NCBI GenBank assembly: GCA_902492045.1
Contig: CABUKB010000009.1
Span: 1-64,000 of the forward strand
From: an uncultured Oscillospiraceae bacterium
Lineage (GTDB): Bacteria; Bacillota; Clostridia; Oscillospirales; Acutalibacteraceae
DNA: 64,000 nt
Direction: 5' to 3'
Every line of letters begins with the position of its first letter. Position 1 is the stretch's first letter. Shown here piece by piece: positions 17,388 through 25,290 of the stretch. Position numbers and translations under genes: made by a program. The notes under the pieces were generated by a model. That model saw only the letters and a program-made list of their open reading frames with translations. It was not told the DNA's origin and ran no database searches.

Positions 17388-18068
17388 TTACTTGCAGCCG
17401 CAGCCGCAGGTGTTGCTCTTGTCGTCCATCTTGGGCGGGAAGAACTCGTCCACCGGGAAACACATCTTTTTGAACAGATCGCAGGGATTGTCGCTCGTCG
17501 GGCAGCATTCCTTGGAAGGCATGCAGAAATCGTAAACCGGAACAAGCATCTGCACATTGCGCACAAGCTGGACAATGGTGAAAATTCCGAGCGTGACGAG
17601 GACAACTTTGCCGTCCCGTCCATCGGTAAAGGTGCCGCCGTACCGTTGGCAGATGCAGTCGGGGATATTGCAGCAGCTGCAGCAGCATTCGCATTTGCAT
17701 CCGCAGTCGCATGCATCGACAACGCGGGCAGACAGGATGATGGGCTCGGCGACCTGGACGCAGCAGCGCGGCATATTGCGGGCAGGCATCTCCTGCTGAT
17801 CGTGCTGATTGGGGACAAACTCGCTGCAGAATACCTTGACGTTCCCTTCGCTGCCGAACAGAATGACCTTTTTCTGGAAGACGGCTACGCCGCAAACCGT
17901 CGTGCAGGGAACGCCGTGACCGGAATAGACCTCGAGCTGAACCTCGAAGAAGAAGGTCAGGTCACAGGAATAATACCCGCGATTGAAGGGCAGGGCTTCC
18001 ACGTCGATATACGTGGTGATGACTTCCGCCTTTTTGGCACGGACACTGACTGCGTGGTCGATGACCAT
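17388..18068 (-). CDS. 3' segment of a split conserved cysteine-rich protein gene
   Basis: The longest ATG-initiated frame gives 226 residues. The reading frame continues upstream without a start for 17 more codons (DKDCLEDLQVYFTDRDQ) to the TCGGAG core at 18118-18123. The gene therefore lacks its own 5' end here. The missing 5' end is at 20790-20875, and the two join in frame into a protein of about 271 residues. A beta-rich middle region is followed by clustered cysteines (DACDCGCKCECCCSCC) and a Cys-rich tail ending CGCGCK. From memory this is a conserved clostridial family of unknown function. The many cysteines suggest a metal-binding or cross-linked structural protein, perhaps of the spore; that is inference. 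Confidence 0.75.
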   Translation of the reverse strand: MVIDHAVSVRAKKAEVITTYIDVEALPFNRGYYSCDLTFFFEVQLEVYSGHGVPCTTVCGVAVFQKKVILFGSEGNVKVFCSEFVPNQHDQQEMPARNMPRCCVQVAEPIILSARVVDACDCGCKCECCCSCCNIPDCICQRYGGTFTDGRDGKVVLVTLGIFTIVQLVRNVQMLVPVYDFCMPSKECCPTSDNPCDLFKKMCFPVDEFFPPKMDDKSNTCGCGCK

Positions 18069-18117
18069 CTGATCCCGGTCGGTAAAATAGACCTGCAGAT
18101 CTTCCAGACAGTCTTTG

Positions 18118-18136
18118 TCGGAGGACGGAGCGCCTT
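18118..18136 (-). repeat. Attachment site half, recombinase-proximal junction
   Basis: The core CTCCGA (minus strand, 18123-18118) is shared with the other junction. The element-side arm AAGGCGCTCCGTCCT (minus, 18136-18122) begins two bases after the recombinase TGA codon. It is complementary at 13 of 15 positions to the arm at the other end. Confidence 0.8.
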
Positions 18137-18137
18137 A

Positions 18138-19655
18138 TCAGGTCTGCCGGCCGATGGGCCGGAGTTCGAGAAAGAGACGAAACTGGCGCGGCCCCCATCC
18201 CTTTTCTTTCCAGTAATGCCCGCGGATGAGGGCCGCTTTGAGCAGGCGGTTACGGCCGTCCGGACCGGCCAGAGCGTATACATCGGATACGGATAATGGG
18301 GCGCGGGAGGCGCCTTCTTTATCCTGTCCGGCTTGAATTTGCCGGTCTTGCAGGCGCTGCAGGGCGTTGTCCGCTTCCGTTTCCTGCCTTTTTAAGTCGG
18401 TCATCCGGGACCGAAAGGTATCCGTATCGTAGACTCCCTGCTCCAGCAGATCGTGGAGCCGGCTCTGCTGCAAGCGCAGTCTGTCTCTCTCTCGCTCGCA
18501 CGCGGCGATGGCGGGGGTCAGATCGACAGTGGAATGCGGCGGAAGGACGGGTTCGGGACACAGGGCGTCCCAGCGATCCCGCACGGTTTCCAAAACCGCC
18601 TGTTCCACGATGTCCAGGCGGGAGGCGGCGCAGCAGCCTCTTGTTGGACACACAAGCCAATCCGGCTCATCCCGTCCGGAAAACGGGCGGCGTTGCAACG
18701 GACGGCCGCATTTCGCACAGTAAAGAAGGCCGGCCAGGGGATTTTTAACCGTGCCGTCGAAGTGGGAGGTTTGTGAGCGGCTTTGCAAGATGGCCTGCGC
18801 ACGGTCAAAAACGGCTTCGTCGATGATGGCGGGGTGAAGGCCGTCCACAACCGTCCAGCTCTCTTTTGGATTGGCGACGACGCGGGAGCCGCCTTGGTTT
18901 CCGGTTCGGACCCGGCTTTGACGGTTCCAGGCCACTTTGCCGCAGTAAACCGGATTTTTCAGGATCCGCAGAATCCCGGAACGGTTGAAGGACGGTGCGC
19001 GCCGCGGTTTTGCGCCCAGGCGGTTCAGTTCGTCGGCAATCGCCTGGCATCCGTGCTTTTCGGTATTATAGAGATCAAACGCCAGCCGGACAAATGCGGC
19101 TTCCTCTTCCCGAATTTTGAGCGACGGTTGTTTTTGCACGGTGGCTTTTTCATAGCCATACGGGGCGTTGGCGAGATAGCCGCCATCTTCCACGGTTTTG
19201 CGGATCCCGCGCTGGAGACGGCGCTTGATGAGTTTGAGTTCCCGTCTGGCGAGAAATGTCTCGAATTCGGTGTATTCCTCGTCCAGTTCGTTTCGAAGAT
19301 CATAGGTTTTCCGAGGGGTGACGATTTTGGTATCCGCATTTTTTAGGGTTTCCAAAATGATGCCCTGGTCGCTCATACCCCCACGGCCCAGCCGGTCCAA
19401 ATCCATGCATAGGACCGCGCCGAACCGGCCTTGTTCCACCTCCTCCAGCAGGCGGAGCATCTGCGGCCGGGTATAGAGGCTGTCGCCGCTGACCACTTCC
19501 TCGTATATGGCCTCGATGACCAGTCCCTGTTCCGCCGCAAAAGCGAGCAGGGTTTCTTTGTGTCTTCGGAGCGTATCCCCGATGTGTTCATCCGCTTCAT
19601 CCGCGCGGGACTTCCGAAGATAAAGGGCCGTGTTGCGTATCACAAGGGGTCTCAC
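18138..19655 (-). CDS. Large serine recombinase
   Basis: About 505 residues. The resolvase/invertase catalytic domain (residues 1-140) holds the nucleophile in ALYLRKSRADE (Ser16) and the arginine motif DLDRLGRGG. Next come a recombinase domain (LANAPYGYE to KNPVYCGKVAW), a zinc ribbon (CAKCGRPL...CPTRGC) and a C-terminal coiled-coil region (about 400-460). It should integrate and excise the element by cutting at a 2-bp core. The start is GTG at 19655, with GGAGG 9 nt upstream and the catalytic motif correctly placed. The frame stays open to 20000 but that extension looks non-coding. The stop lies within 2 bp of the att arm. Confidence 0.93.
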   Translation of the reverse strand: MRPLVIRNTALYLRKSRADEADEHIGDTLRRHKETLLAFAAEQGLVIEAIYEEVVSGDSLYTRPQMLRLLEEVEQGRFGAVLCMDLDRLGRGGMSDQGIILETLKNADTKIVTPRKTYDLRNELDEEYTEFETFLARRELKLIKRRLQRGIRKTVEDGGYLANAPYGYEKATVQKQPSLKIREEEAAFVRLAFDLYNTEKHGCQAIADELNRLGAKPRRAPSFNRSGILRILKNPVYCGKVAWNRQSRVRTGNQGGSRVVANPKESWTVVDGLHPAIIDEAVFDRAQAILQSRSQTSHFDGTVKNPLAGLLYCAKCGRPLQRRPFSGRDEPDWLVCPTRGCCAASRLDIVEQAVLETVRDRWDALCPEPVLPPHSTVDLTPAIAACERERDRLRLQQSRLHDLLEQGVYDTDTFRSRMTDLKRQETEADNALQRLQDRQIQAGQDKEGASRAPLSVSDVYALAGPDGRNRLLKAALIRGHYWKEKGWGPRQFRLFLELRPIGRQT

Positions 19656-19760
19656 CGCCTTTCTCCTCCATCTATATGCCGCACGCCGGGAGGAAAGACC
19701 GGCAGGTGCAGGCATGTTGTACAGGCCCTGCCGCATAGGCTTACCCCGGAGGGGATCCAA

Positions 19761-19991
19761 TTGGCGTGCAAAGATTTGACATGGGAGGATATCCGGCACA
19801 ACCGCATTCCCGACGGAGCGCGGCCGGTGTCGGTACGGGACGGCTTTTCCAACGGGAATGCCGGCGTCGTCGCTTTTGAGGAGGATATCGCGCCGGAACA
19901 ACAGGAGGAAAACAGGCGTTTGTTTATGCGGGCTGCCGGAGAAGTGGCGGCGGAGCTGGCCCGCCGGGGAGACTGCCTGCCAAAGAAATGA
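19761..19991 (+). CDS. Small ORF in the element, possible recombination directionality factor
   Basis: 76 residues starting at a TTG with GGAGGGG 6 nt upstream. The product is mixed-charge (LTWEDIRHNRIPDG at the start, then an acidic then basic helix EEDIAPEQQEENRRLFMRAA and EVAAELARRGD). I recognise no family. It is transcribed divergently from the recombinase and is the only candidate small accessory protein in the element. Large serine recombinases need a small directionality factor for excision, so this is the natural candidate, but on position alone. The opposite strand is also open here, so coding is not certain. Confidence 0.42.
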   Translation: MACKDLTWEDIRHNRIPDGARPVSVRDGFSNGNAGVVAFEEDIAPEQQEENRRLFMRAAGEVAAELARRGDCLPKK

Positions 19992-19998
19992 AAGAGGC

Positions 19999-20036
19999 AA
20001 AAAAGCCGTCCCCGCCGGGTGAAGGCGGAGACGGCT
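19999..20036 (-). terminator. Terminator of the element's XRE gene
   Basis: AGCCGTC-C-CCGCC pairs with GGCGG-A-GACGGCT, 16 bp past the XRE stop. On the minus strand it is followed by TTTTTT. It also lies just after the plus-strand small ORF. Confidence 0.8.
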
Positions 20037-20051
20037 CTGTGTTTACTTATG

Positions 20052-20669
20052 TCAGACAAAATTAGATATGGCAAGGTCCCGGGCAATGTATCGAAATTGG
20101 TCATAGGGAATGCGGTTATTCGTCAGTATATCGGCGATTTTATGAGCCAACCGGCGATCGGTTGTAACGTCGCGAAACAGCGCCAGGCGAACGTCTTTTT
20201 CTTTTCCCGGATGGACGGCAGCGATCCCATAACTCTCATAACGGCCATCCTCTGTTTCCACCGGTTCGGCCACCGCTTCATACACGATCTCGGACAGATA
20301 TTGATCCGCGATCATGTCGATTTCCTCCACCGTAATGCGCTCCATTAAAAAACTGCCGAGAAACTCCCCGAGAAAAAGGGGATCGTACACGCTGAAAAAC
20401 TCGTAATACGGGATAGTGGAATGGGCAAAGCCGATCAGACGGGCGTAGTCCGGTTCGTCCAGCGTACCGCAGTTGAACAGAGAACGGGGAGAGACCTGAA
20501 GCGCCTCCGCGATGCGGGCGATGGTCTGCAGGTTCGGATTCCAGCAGCCCCGTTCGATTTTCCCGATGTGCGATGTATCCAAACTGGCCCGATACGCCAG
20601 TTCTTCAAGTGAGAGCCGGGCCTTTTTGCGGCGCCAGCGGATATTGCGGCCAATTTGTCTGGATAACAT
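20052..20669 (-). CDS. XRE-family transcriptional regulator of the element
   Basis: About 205 residues. The N-terminal helix-turn-helix (residues 3-65) reads LSRQIGRNIRWRRKKARLS and SLDTSHIGKIERGCWNPN. It is followed by a C-terminal domain of about 135 residues with no family I recognise, possibly a sensor or dimerisation domain. An in-frame GTG at 20684 exists, but the GGGGGGA block precedes the ATG at 20669 with proper spacing. It is upstream of, and in the same orientation as, the recombinase. It probably acts as the repressor keeping the element quiet, possibly binding the palindrome at 20720-20731. Confidence 0.85.
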   Translation of the reverse strand: MLSRQIGRNIRWRRKKARLSLEELAYRASLDTSHIGKIERGCWNPNLQTIARIAEALQVSPRSLFNCGTLDEPDYARLIGFAHSTIPYYEFFSVYDPLFLGEFLGSFLMERITVEEIDMIADQYLSEIVYEAVAEPVETEDGRYESYGIAAVHPGKEKDVRLALFRDVTTDRRLAHKIADILTNNRIPYDQFRYIARDLAISNFV

Positions 20670-20719
20670 GCGGATTCCCCCCACGATTAACCTTATGAGC
20701 AGATCCGCCTTGCCTCAAA

Positions 20720-20731
20720 GTATCCGGATAC
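20720..20731. promoter_or_regulatory. Candidate operator, perfect 12-bp palindrome
   Basis: GTATCCGGATAC lies about 50 bp upstream of the XRE start, inside the element. The position suits autoregulation. It is a single copy, so this is tentative. Confidence 0.35.
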
Positions 20732-20746
20732 CTAATTTACAGGCGG

Positions 20747-20875
20747 TTATGACAGGTTGGACCGATTCTTCCAAGGCGCATCGTCCTGTTCGGAGCAAGA
20801 GTCGTAAACGCGCCCGGCATCGACGCATACGGCTTCTTTGCAGCCGGCATCATGGATGTACTTGTTATCTGGCAT
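20747..20875 (-). pseudogene. 5' segment of the split cysteine-rich protein gene
   Basis: ATG at 20875 with an AGGAGG RBS (20888-20883) begins a frame whose first 28 codons (starting MPDNKYIH, ending CVDAGRVYDSCS) lead to the att core at 20790-20795. After the junction the frame runs only 14 more codons of element sequence to a stop at 20747. On excision these 28 codons fuse in frame to the segment starting DKDCLEDL at 18118. In the integrated state the cell would make only a 42-residue truncated peptide. Confidence 0.75.
20773..20795 (-). repeat. Attachment site half, distal junction
   Basis: The core CTCCGA (minus, 20795-20790) is followed by the element-side arm AGGACGATGCGCCTT (minus, 20787-20773). 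Joined to the arm at the other end, it forms a 15-6-15 bp near-palindrome with GA at its centre. Confidence 0.8.
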
Positions 20876-20936
20876 AAGAAATCCTCCTGTGTGTTGATAG
20901 AAGAACTCAGCCGTTGAGCGGTTCCCCTTCATTGTC

Positions 20937-20965
20937 ATCATATGAGTGGCGGATAAAAGGGTGAC
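20937..20965 (-). promoter_or_regulatory. Possible sigma-E/sigma-K promoter of the split gene
   Basis: On the minus strand, GTCACCC (20965-20959), a 14-bp spacer and CATATGAT (20944-20937) resemble the mother-cell sigma pattern (GTCA-type -35, CATAnnAT -10). It lies about 60 bp before the ATG and downstream of the antiporter terminator. It is a partial match only; no good vegetative promoter is visible in the same interval. Confidence 0.35.
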
Positions 20966-21012
20966 GCCGATTCGCGGGCCAAAGCGGGAAATACGGTCAA
21001 TATAAAAAGAAA

Positions 21013-21050
21013 AACAGGAGTTTGTCCGTGCTTTCGGACAAACTCCTGTT
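21013..21050 (-). terminator. Antiporter gene terminator
   Basis: A perfect 16-bp stem AACAGGAGTTTGTCCG/CGGACAAACTCCTGTT with a 6-nt loop is followed on the minus strand by TTTTTCTTTTT. It separates the antiporter transcript from the split gene. Confidence 0.9.
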
Positions 21051-21113
21051 GAAGAACGAGGGCCTCGCGTACCCAGAGGAAACACAGCGATACCGGACGG
21101 GAACGGCTATGTT

Positions 21114-22319
21114 TTATGCAGAGGCCGTCACCGGTCCCGGAGGAAGCGGCGCCGGATCCTCTTTTCGATAAAGGAGCTTGAGGACAATCGGAGTGACGAT
21201 GGAAGAGACCATGATGAGCAGGATCACACAGGTAAAATAGACCGGCGGAATCAGGCCGACGGCCAGCCCTTTTTGCGCCACGATCAGGGCCACTTCCCCC
21301 CGGGTCATCATACCCACGCCTATGCGCAGGGAGTCCTTCCAGCAAAAACGGCAGATCCTGGCCGCCAAACCGCAGCCGATGATCTTGGTGGCGAGTGCCA
21401 CGAAGACGAATAGAACGCTGAAAATCAACAGGGAGGCATCGAGCCCCTGTATGTCGGTTTTGAGGCCGATACTGGCAAAGAAAATCGGGCTAAAAAGCAT
21501 ATAGGAGCCGACGTCGATTTTCCGTGCGATGTAATCCGAGTCGCGGATGTTGCAGAAGATGATGCCGGCCACGTAAGCGCCGGTGATATCCGCGATCCCA
21601 AAAAAATGCTCCGCGGCAAAGGAAAACAGGAGGCAGACCGCCAGCCCGAAGATCGGGATGCGGCGGCGATGGGGATACCGTTTGTCCAGCCATTTGAAGA
21701 GCCAGTAAAGCAGAATACCGGCCCCAATCGCCGCGAGAAAGAAAAGACCGGTATTGGCCACCACGGTCAGCGGCTGGACTTCTGCGCTTTTACACCCGAT
21801 GACAAAGGTCAGCAGCAAAATCCCCAGCACATCGTCGATGATCGCGGCGCTGAGTATAGTTGTGCCCACCTTGCCCTTGAGCCTGCCCATCTCCCGGAGG
21901 GTCTCCACCGTGATGCTCACCGAGGTGGCGGTCAGGATGGTGCCGATGAACACGGCTTCAAAGAACGCATCGGAACCCACGGCGCCGAAGCCGTATAGAC
22001 AGGAATACAGCAGAAAACCGCCGGCGAGGGGCACGGCCACCCCCATCGCCGCAACCAACAAGGCGGCGGGGCCGGTTTGCTTCATCTCTTTCAGGTCGGT
22101 CTCCAGCCCGGCGACAAACATGAGCATGATGACGCCCAGTTCCGCCATTTGAGATAAAAATTCGCTTTGATCGACCAGATGCAGCACGTTAGGACCGATG
22201 AGAAGACCAGCGAGAATCTCGCCGACAACTTGGGGAACATGAATTTTGCGCACCAACAGCCCCAGAGATTTGGCCGCAAGGATGATGACGGCCAAATCAA
22301 GAAAAAAATGAATATTCAA
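21114..22319 (-). CDS. Cation:proton antiporter, CPA2 family
   Basis: About 401 residues with 12 or so membrane segments. It has the CPA2/KefB-like pattern VGEILAGLLIGPNVL, an acidic pair in SAAIIDDVLGI that is the expected ion-binding aspartates, and MMTRGEVALIVAQKG near the end. There is no C-terminal RCK/TrkA domain. It exchanges Na+ or K+ for H+ across the cytoplasmic membrane. The start is TTG at 22319, with GAGGG 6 nt upstream. The frame is open to an ATG at 22415, but that N-terminal extension is not family-like. It is monocistronic with its own terminator. Confidence 0.9.
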   Translation of the reverse strand: MNIHFFLDLAVIILAAKSLGLLVRKIHVPQVVGEILAGLLIGPNVLHLVDQSEFLSQMAELGVIMLMFVAGLETDLKEMKQTGPAALLVAAMGVAVPLAGGFLLYSCLYGFGAVGSDAFFEAVFIGTILTATSVSITVETLREMGRLKGKVGTTILSAAIIDDVLGILLLTFVIGCKSAEVQPLTVVANTGLFFLAAIGAGILLYWLFKWLDKRYPHRRRIPIFGLAVCLLFSFAAEHFFGIADITGAYVAGIIFCNIRDSDYIARKIDVGSYMLFSPIFFASIGLKTDIQGLDASLLIFSVLFVFVALATKIIGCGLAARICRFCWKDSLRIGVGMMTRGEVALIVAQKGLAVGLIPPVYFTCVILLIMVSSIVTPIVLKLLYRKEDPAPLPPGPVTASA

Positions 22320-22448
22320 ACAGGACCCTCTTTTCTCCCGCCGGGCGGCATGTGGAATACAAACAATTCTATCGTAAGCTCCGGGCGGAAGAAAATCAAG
22401 AGAAAATCCGTCCAATTTTGGATGGGAATCGTCGATTTTACTGTGCTA

Positions 22449-23399
22449 TCAGGCCGAATCTCCCCGGCGGACGGACTGAAGTTCCCGGTCGTTTTTTCGT
22501 TCCAGCACCGACTGCCGGCGAAAATCGGACATGGAGATCCGTTTCTCCCTGTTAAAGAATCTGGCGAGATTCTGGGCGCTGGAGAAGCCGACCCGCGCGG
22601 CAATCTCCTTCATTTGCAGTTCGGTGAAACGCAGATAGAAGCAGACCTTTTTCAGCCGCAGTTCCTTGACATATTGATAATACGTCATCCCCTTATAGGC
22701 ATGAAACCAGCGTTCCACCTGCTTTTTATAGGTGCGGAAATGCATGCAGATTTCATCGAGCGTGAGGTCGCTGTCGAGATGGATTTCAATATATTCCAAT
22801 ATACGTTGTAGTTCCTCGCTTTCCTGGCGGGGACGGTGCTGCCTTTGCATCTCAGGAGACTGCATGCCGTACTCGTAATACAGATTCTCCAATATCCGGA
22901 TGATGTCCATGAAATAAGAGCGGGTGCGGCAGGACCAATACCAATCGGACCGGTTGGCGATCTCGTAAGAGCATTTGGCGGCGCATTGCGTCAGCAAGTG
23001 CATGAGGTCTTCGCTGACCGCGATCTGGTTGCAGGCAATATCGTCAGACAAAAAAGGATGAAGCTGAAAGAAGGCGTGCTTCTCGGCAAGGGATTGAAAA
23101 CGCGGATGGCGGAGGGTCTCGAGCGTAAAGCTCCGGTTGAGGAAGGAGGGGCGGAACAGGATCACGCAGCCTTCGCCATGGACCAGCCGCAGGCAGATAA
23201 GACGACGTTTCTCATGCAGACACAGCACACAGGGCGCGTTGAGTTCCAACGGCATTCCATCCAGTTCGGCGATCAGTTTCCCCTGTGAGAGGATCAGAAG
23301 ACGGAACAGCCGCTGCGGCTCGACGAATTGATCGGCCCTTTCGATGGGCAGAACCATCAGGTTGTCGGGCGCTGGCCATACCGGTATGGATTTCATCAT
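22449..23399 (-). CDS. AraC-family transcriptional regulator
   Basis: About 316 residues. An N-terminal cupin-like sensing domain (residues 1-200) is followed by an AraC/XylS DNA-binding domain with two helix-turn-helix units (LTLDEICMHFRTYKKQVERWFH and MKEIAARVGFSSAQNLARFFN in outline). GGGGGA precedes the ATG-ATG pair at 23399; an ORF extension to 23492 lacks support. It is transcribed divergently from the exporter/ACP operon and is its likely activator. The shared 170-bp region holds a TAAAAT box (23511-23516) without a well-spaced -35, as expected for an activator-dependent promoter. Confidence 0.9.
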   Translation of the reverse strand: MMKSIPVWPAPDNLMVLPIERADQFVEPQRLFRLLILSQGKLIAELDGMPLELNAPCVLCLHEKRRLICLRLVHGEGCVILFRPSFLNRSFTLETLRHPRFQSLAEKHAFFQLHPFLSDDIACNQIAVSEDLMHLLTQCAAKCSYEIANRSDWYWSCRTRSYFMDIIRILENLYYEYGMQSPEMQRQHRPRQESEELQRILEYIEIHLDSDLTLDEICMHFRTYKKQVERWFHAYKGMTYYQYVKELRLKKVCFYLRFTELQMKEIAARVGFSSAQNLARFFNREKRISMSDFRRQSVLERKNDRELQSVRRGDSA

Positions 23400-23571
23400 A
23401 CTGCTTTCCCCCAAAATATCCTTTCGGGCGGTTTCCCCATAGGCCGTCCGAATGTCGCTTTTAGAAACATTTTTGACACGAATAGAAACCATTGCATCGA
23501 CTTTTTGCGCTAAAATAAACGCGCATTCGGCGAAATCACCAATATCGGGCGCAAAGTCAGGGGTGAATAGG

Positions 23572-25290
23572 TTGAAAAATCAACATCCGCGGCGTCTAAA
23601 GCGGGTTTGGGAATTTGCAAAGCCCTATACCTTCCTGTTTTTGGTGGCGGAACTCTGTATTCTCGTGACCTATGCGGTTTCGCTTTTGCTGCCGCAGAAC
23701 CTGCTCAACTTAACCGACCGGGTACTCATCGGCGGCGAATATGAGCTGCTGGGTTCGGTCATCCGCAACTATGCGGTGCTGTTTGGGACGGCGATGGTTT
23801 TCAACCTGATTTATGCGTACACGTGGCAGACGCTCCAAAACCGGTTTGTGGTGGACGTGAAAAACGCCGTATACGAAAAGGCCATCCATGCCAGAGCCTC
23901 CTTTCTTTCTCATATGAACAGCGGCGATATGATGAGCCGCATTGACGGCGACAGTGAGCAGTTCCTGCATGTCATCCAGCGGAATTTGTTTCATTTCGTC
24001 AACTCCATCCTGTTGTGCGCCGGCATTGTGGTGATGGTGGGCCGAATCAGCGCGGTGATTGCAGGCATGCTGATTGTCGCGGCGGCCCTTCCCATCGTCA
24101 TGACCCGCCTTTGCGGCCGGCTGACCGAACGGTTTGGCCGCAGCCAGCGCGAAGTCACCGGGGCGTTCACCGGCCGGCTGTTCGAGATTCTAAAAGGATT
24201 TCGGGAAATCCGGCTTCTGTGCGCCGAGCGGTGGGCATCCAGTCAGGTGATTAAGCCGCTGCGCACCCTCATCACCCTGGGAAACCGTGTCCGATGGATG
24301 GATTTTCTGGTCAACAAGGGTATCTATCTTGTCAATCTGATTACCTCCCTTATCATTTACGGCTATTCGGCCAGGCTGATTTACAGTGGGAGCATGACGG
24401 TGGGGCAGTTCCTGGCCGTTATTGATTACGTGGCGCTGATGCACAAGAAGTTCAACTGGATGCTGCGGATCTATCTTGACTGGTATCTGCGGCGGGTGAG
24501 TGTGGACCGGGTCAATGAAGTGCTGAATACCGAGGAGGAGGAATCGGGCGGGCGCCCGCTTCCCGCCGTGGAACAGGTGGCGTTTGACCATGTCACCTTC
24601 GGGTATGAGGATAAGCCGGTGCTGCAGGACGTGTCCTTTACCATCCGCAAGGGAGATAAGGTGGCGGTTGTCGGGGCGAGCGGAGCCGGGAAGACCACCA
24701 TCATGGATCTGTTTCTGCGTTTATATACCCCATGGTCCGGCTCCGTGCGGATCAATGGGGAAGATGCCGGCGTGTTTTCCCTGGGGGATCTGCGCAGCCG
24801 GATCGGTGTGGTGTCACAGGATATCCGCCTGTTCGACGGGACGGTACGAGAAAATCTGCTCCTTGGACGCCCGGGGGAGGACGAAGCGCTTTGGGAGTCT
24901 TTGCGGCGGGTGGGACTGGAGGAACTGGTACGCTGTATGCCGGCCGGTCTCGATGAAAGAATCGGCGGAAACGCCCGGGGCCTGTCTGGAGGACAGCAGC
25001 AACGTCTGATGATCGCACGCCTGCTGCTGCGGCATGTCTCTCTGATTTTGCTCGATGAAGCGACCTCCGCGCTCGATGTGGATATGGAAGAACAGGTGGC
25101 GGAGGAACTCATGAAGCTGGATGAGGACATCACCGTGGTGATCGTGTCCCACCGTTTTTCAGCCATCCGGGGCTGCAGCAAGGTCATCGTCGTCAATGGC
25201 GGGGAAATCGAGGCCATGGGATCTCACGAGGAAATGCAGGCGCAGTCGGCTACCTACCGCCGCCTTTTTGGGAAGGGGGGAGCAGCATGA
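23572..25290 (+). CDS. ABC exporter half-transporter (membrane plus ATPase)
   Basis: About 572 residues: an N-terminal six-helix exporter membrane domain (residues 1-310) and a C-terminal ATPase with Walker A GASGAGKTT (368-376), Q-loop VSQD, signature LSGGQQQRL, Walker B LILLDEATSALD and the switch histidine in IVSHRF. No C39 peptidase domain is fused. It probably pairs with the next gene as a heterodimer. The start is TTG at 23572, with CAGGGGTG upstream; a GTG three codons earlier is too close to the RBS. It is the first gene of the operon. Confidence 0.93.
   Translation: MKNQHPRRLKRVWEFAKPYTFLFLVAELCILVTYAVSLLLPQNLLNLTDRVLIGGEYELLGSVIRNYAVLFGTAMVFNLIYAYTWQTLQNRFVVDVKNAVYEKAIHARASFLSHMNSGDMMSRIDGDSEQFLHVIQRNLFHFVNSILLCAGIVVMVGRISAVIAGMLIVAAALPIVMTRLCGRLTERFGRSQREVTGAFTGRLFEILKGFREIRLLCAERWASSQVIKPLRTLITLGNRVRWMDFLVNKGIYLVNLITSLIIYGYSARLIYSGSMTVGQFLAVIDYVALMHKKFNWMLRIYLDWYLRRVSVDRVNEVLNTEEEESGGRPLPAVEQVAFDHVTFGYEDKPVLQDVSFTIRKGDKVAVVGASGAGKTTIMDLFLRLYTPWSGSVRINGEDAGVFSLGDLRSRIGVVSQDIRLFDGTVRENLLLGRPGEDEALWESLRRVGLEELVRCMPAGLDERIGGNARGLSGGQQQRLMIARLLLRHVSLILLDEATSALDVDMEEQVAEELMKLDEDITVVIVSHRFSAIRGCSKVIVVNGGEIEAMGSHEEMQAQSATYRRLFGKGGAA

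Larger units (their letters stand above)
18118..20795. mobile_element. 2,672-bp integrated intervening element (serine recombinase, XRE regulator)
   Basis: The element is bounded by a 6-bp direct repeat, TCGGAG on the plus strand (CTCCGA on the gene strand), at 18118-18123 and 20790-20795. It lies inside a cysteine-rich gene, whose 5' part (28 codons) is to the right and 3' part to the left. Removing one repeat copy plus the interior restores an open frame across the join (DSCS|DKDC). Contents from left to right: large serine recombinase (minus), small ORF (plus), XRE regulator (minus). The size, single recombinase next to one att site, and in-frame gene restoration resemble skin/SIGIN elements. 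Confidence 0.85.

Noticed and set aside
19656..20000. N-terminal extension of the serine recombinase
   Set aside because: The catalytic motif ALYLRKSRADE should lie within the first 20 residues; the extension is unlike any recombinase, and GTG 19655 has a good RBS.
19652..20104. 150-codon minus-strand frame between the recombinase and XRE genes
   Set aside because: It starts inside the XRE coding end, spans that gene's terminator and has no RBS or recognisable motifs.
18138..20669. Degenerate prophage or conjugative element
   Set aside because: There are no phage structural, replication or conjugation genes, and both boundaries are only 2.67 kb apart, so it is a minimal recombinase element, not a decayed large one by this evidence.
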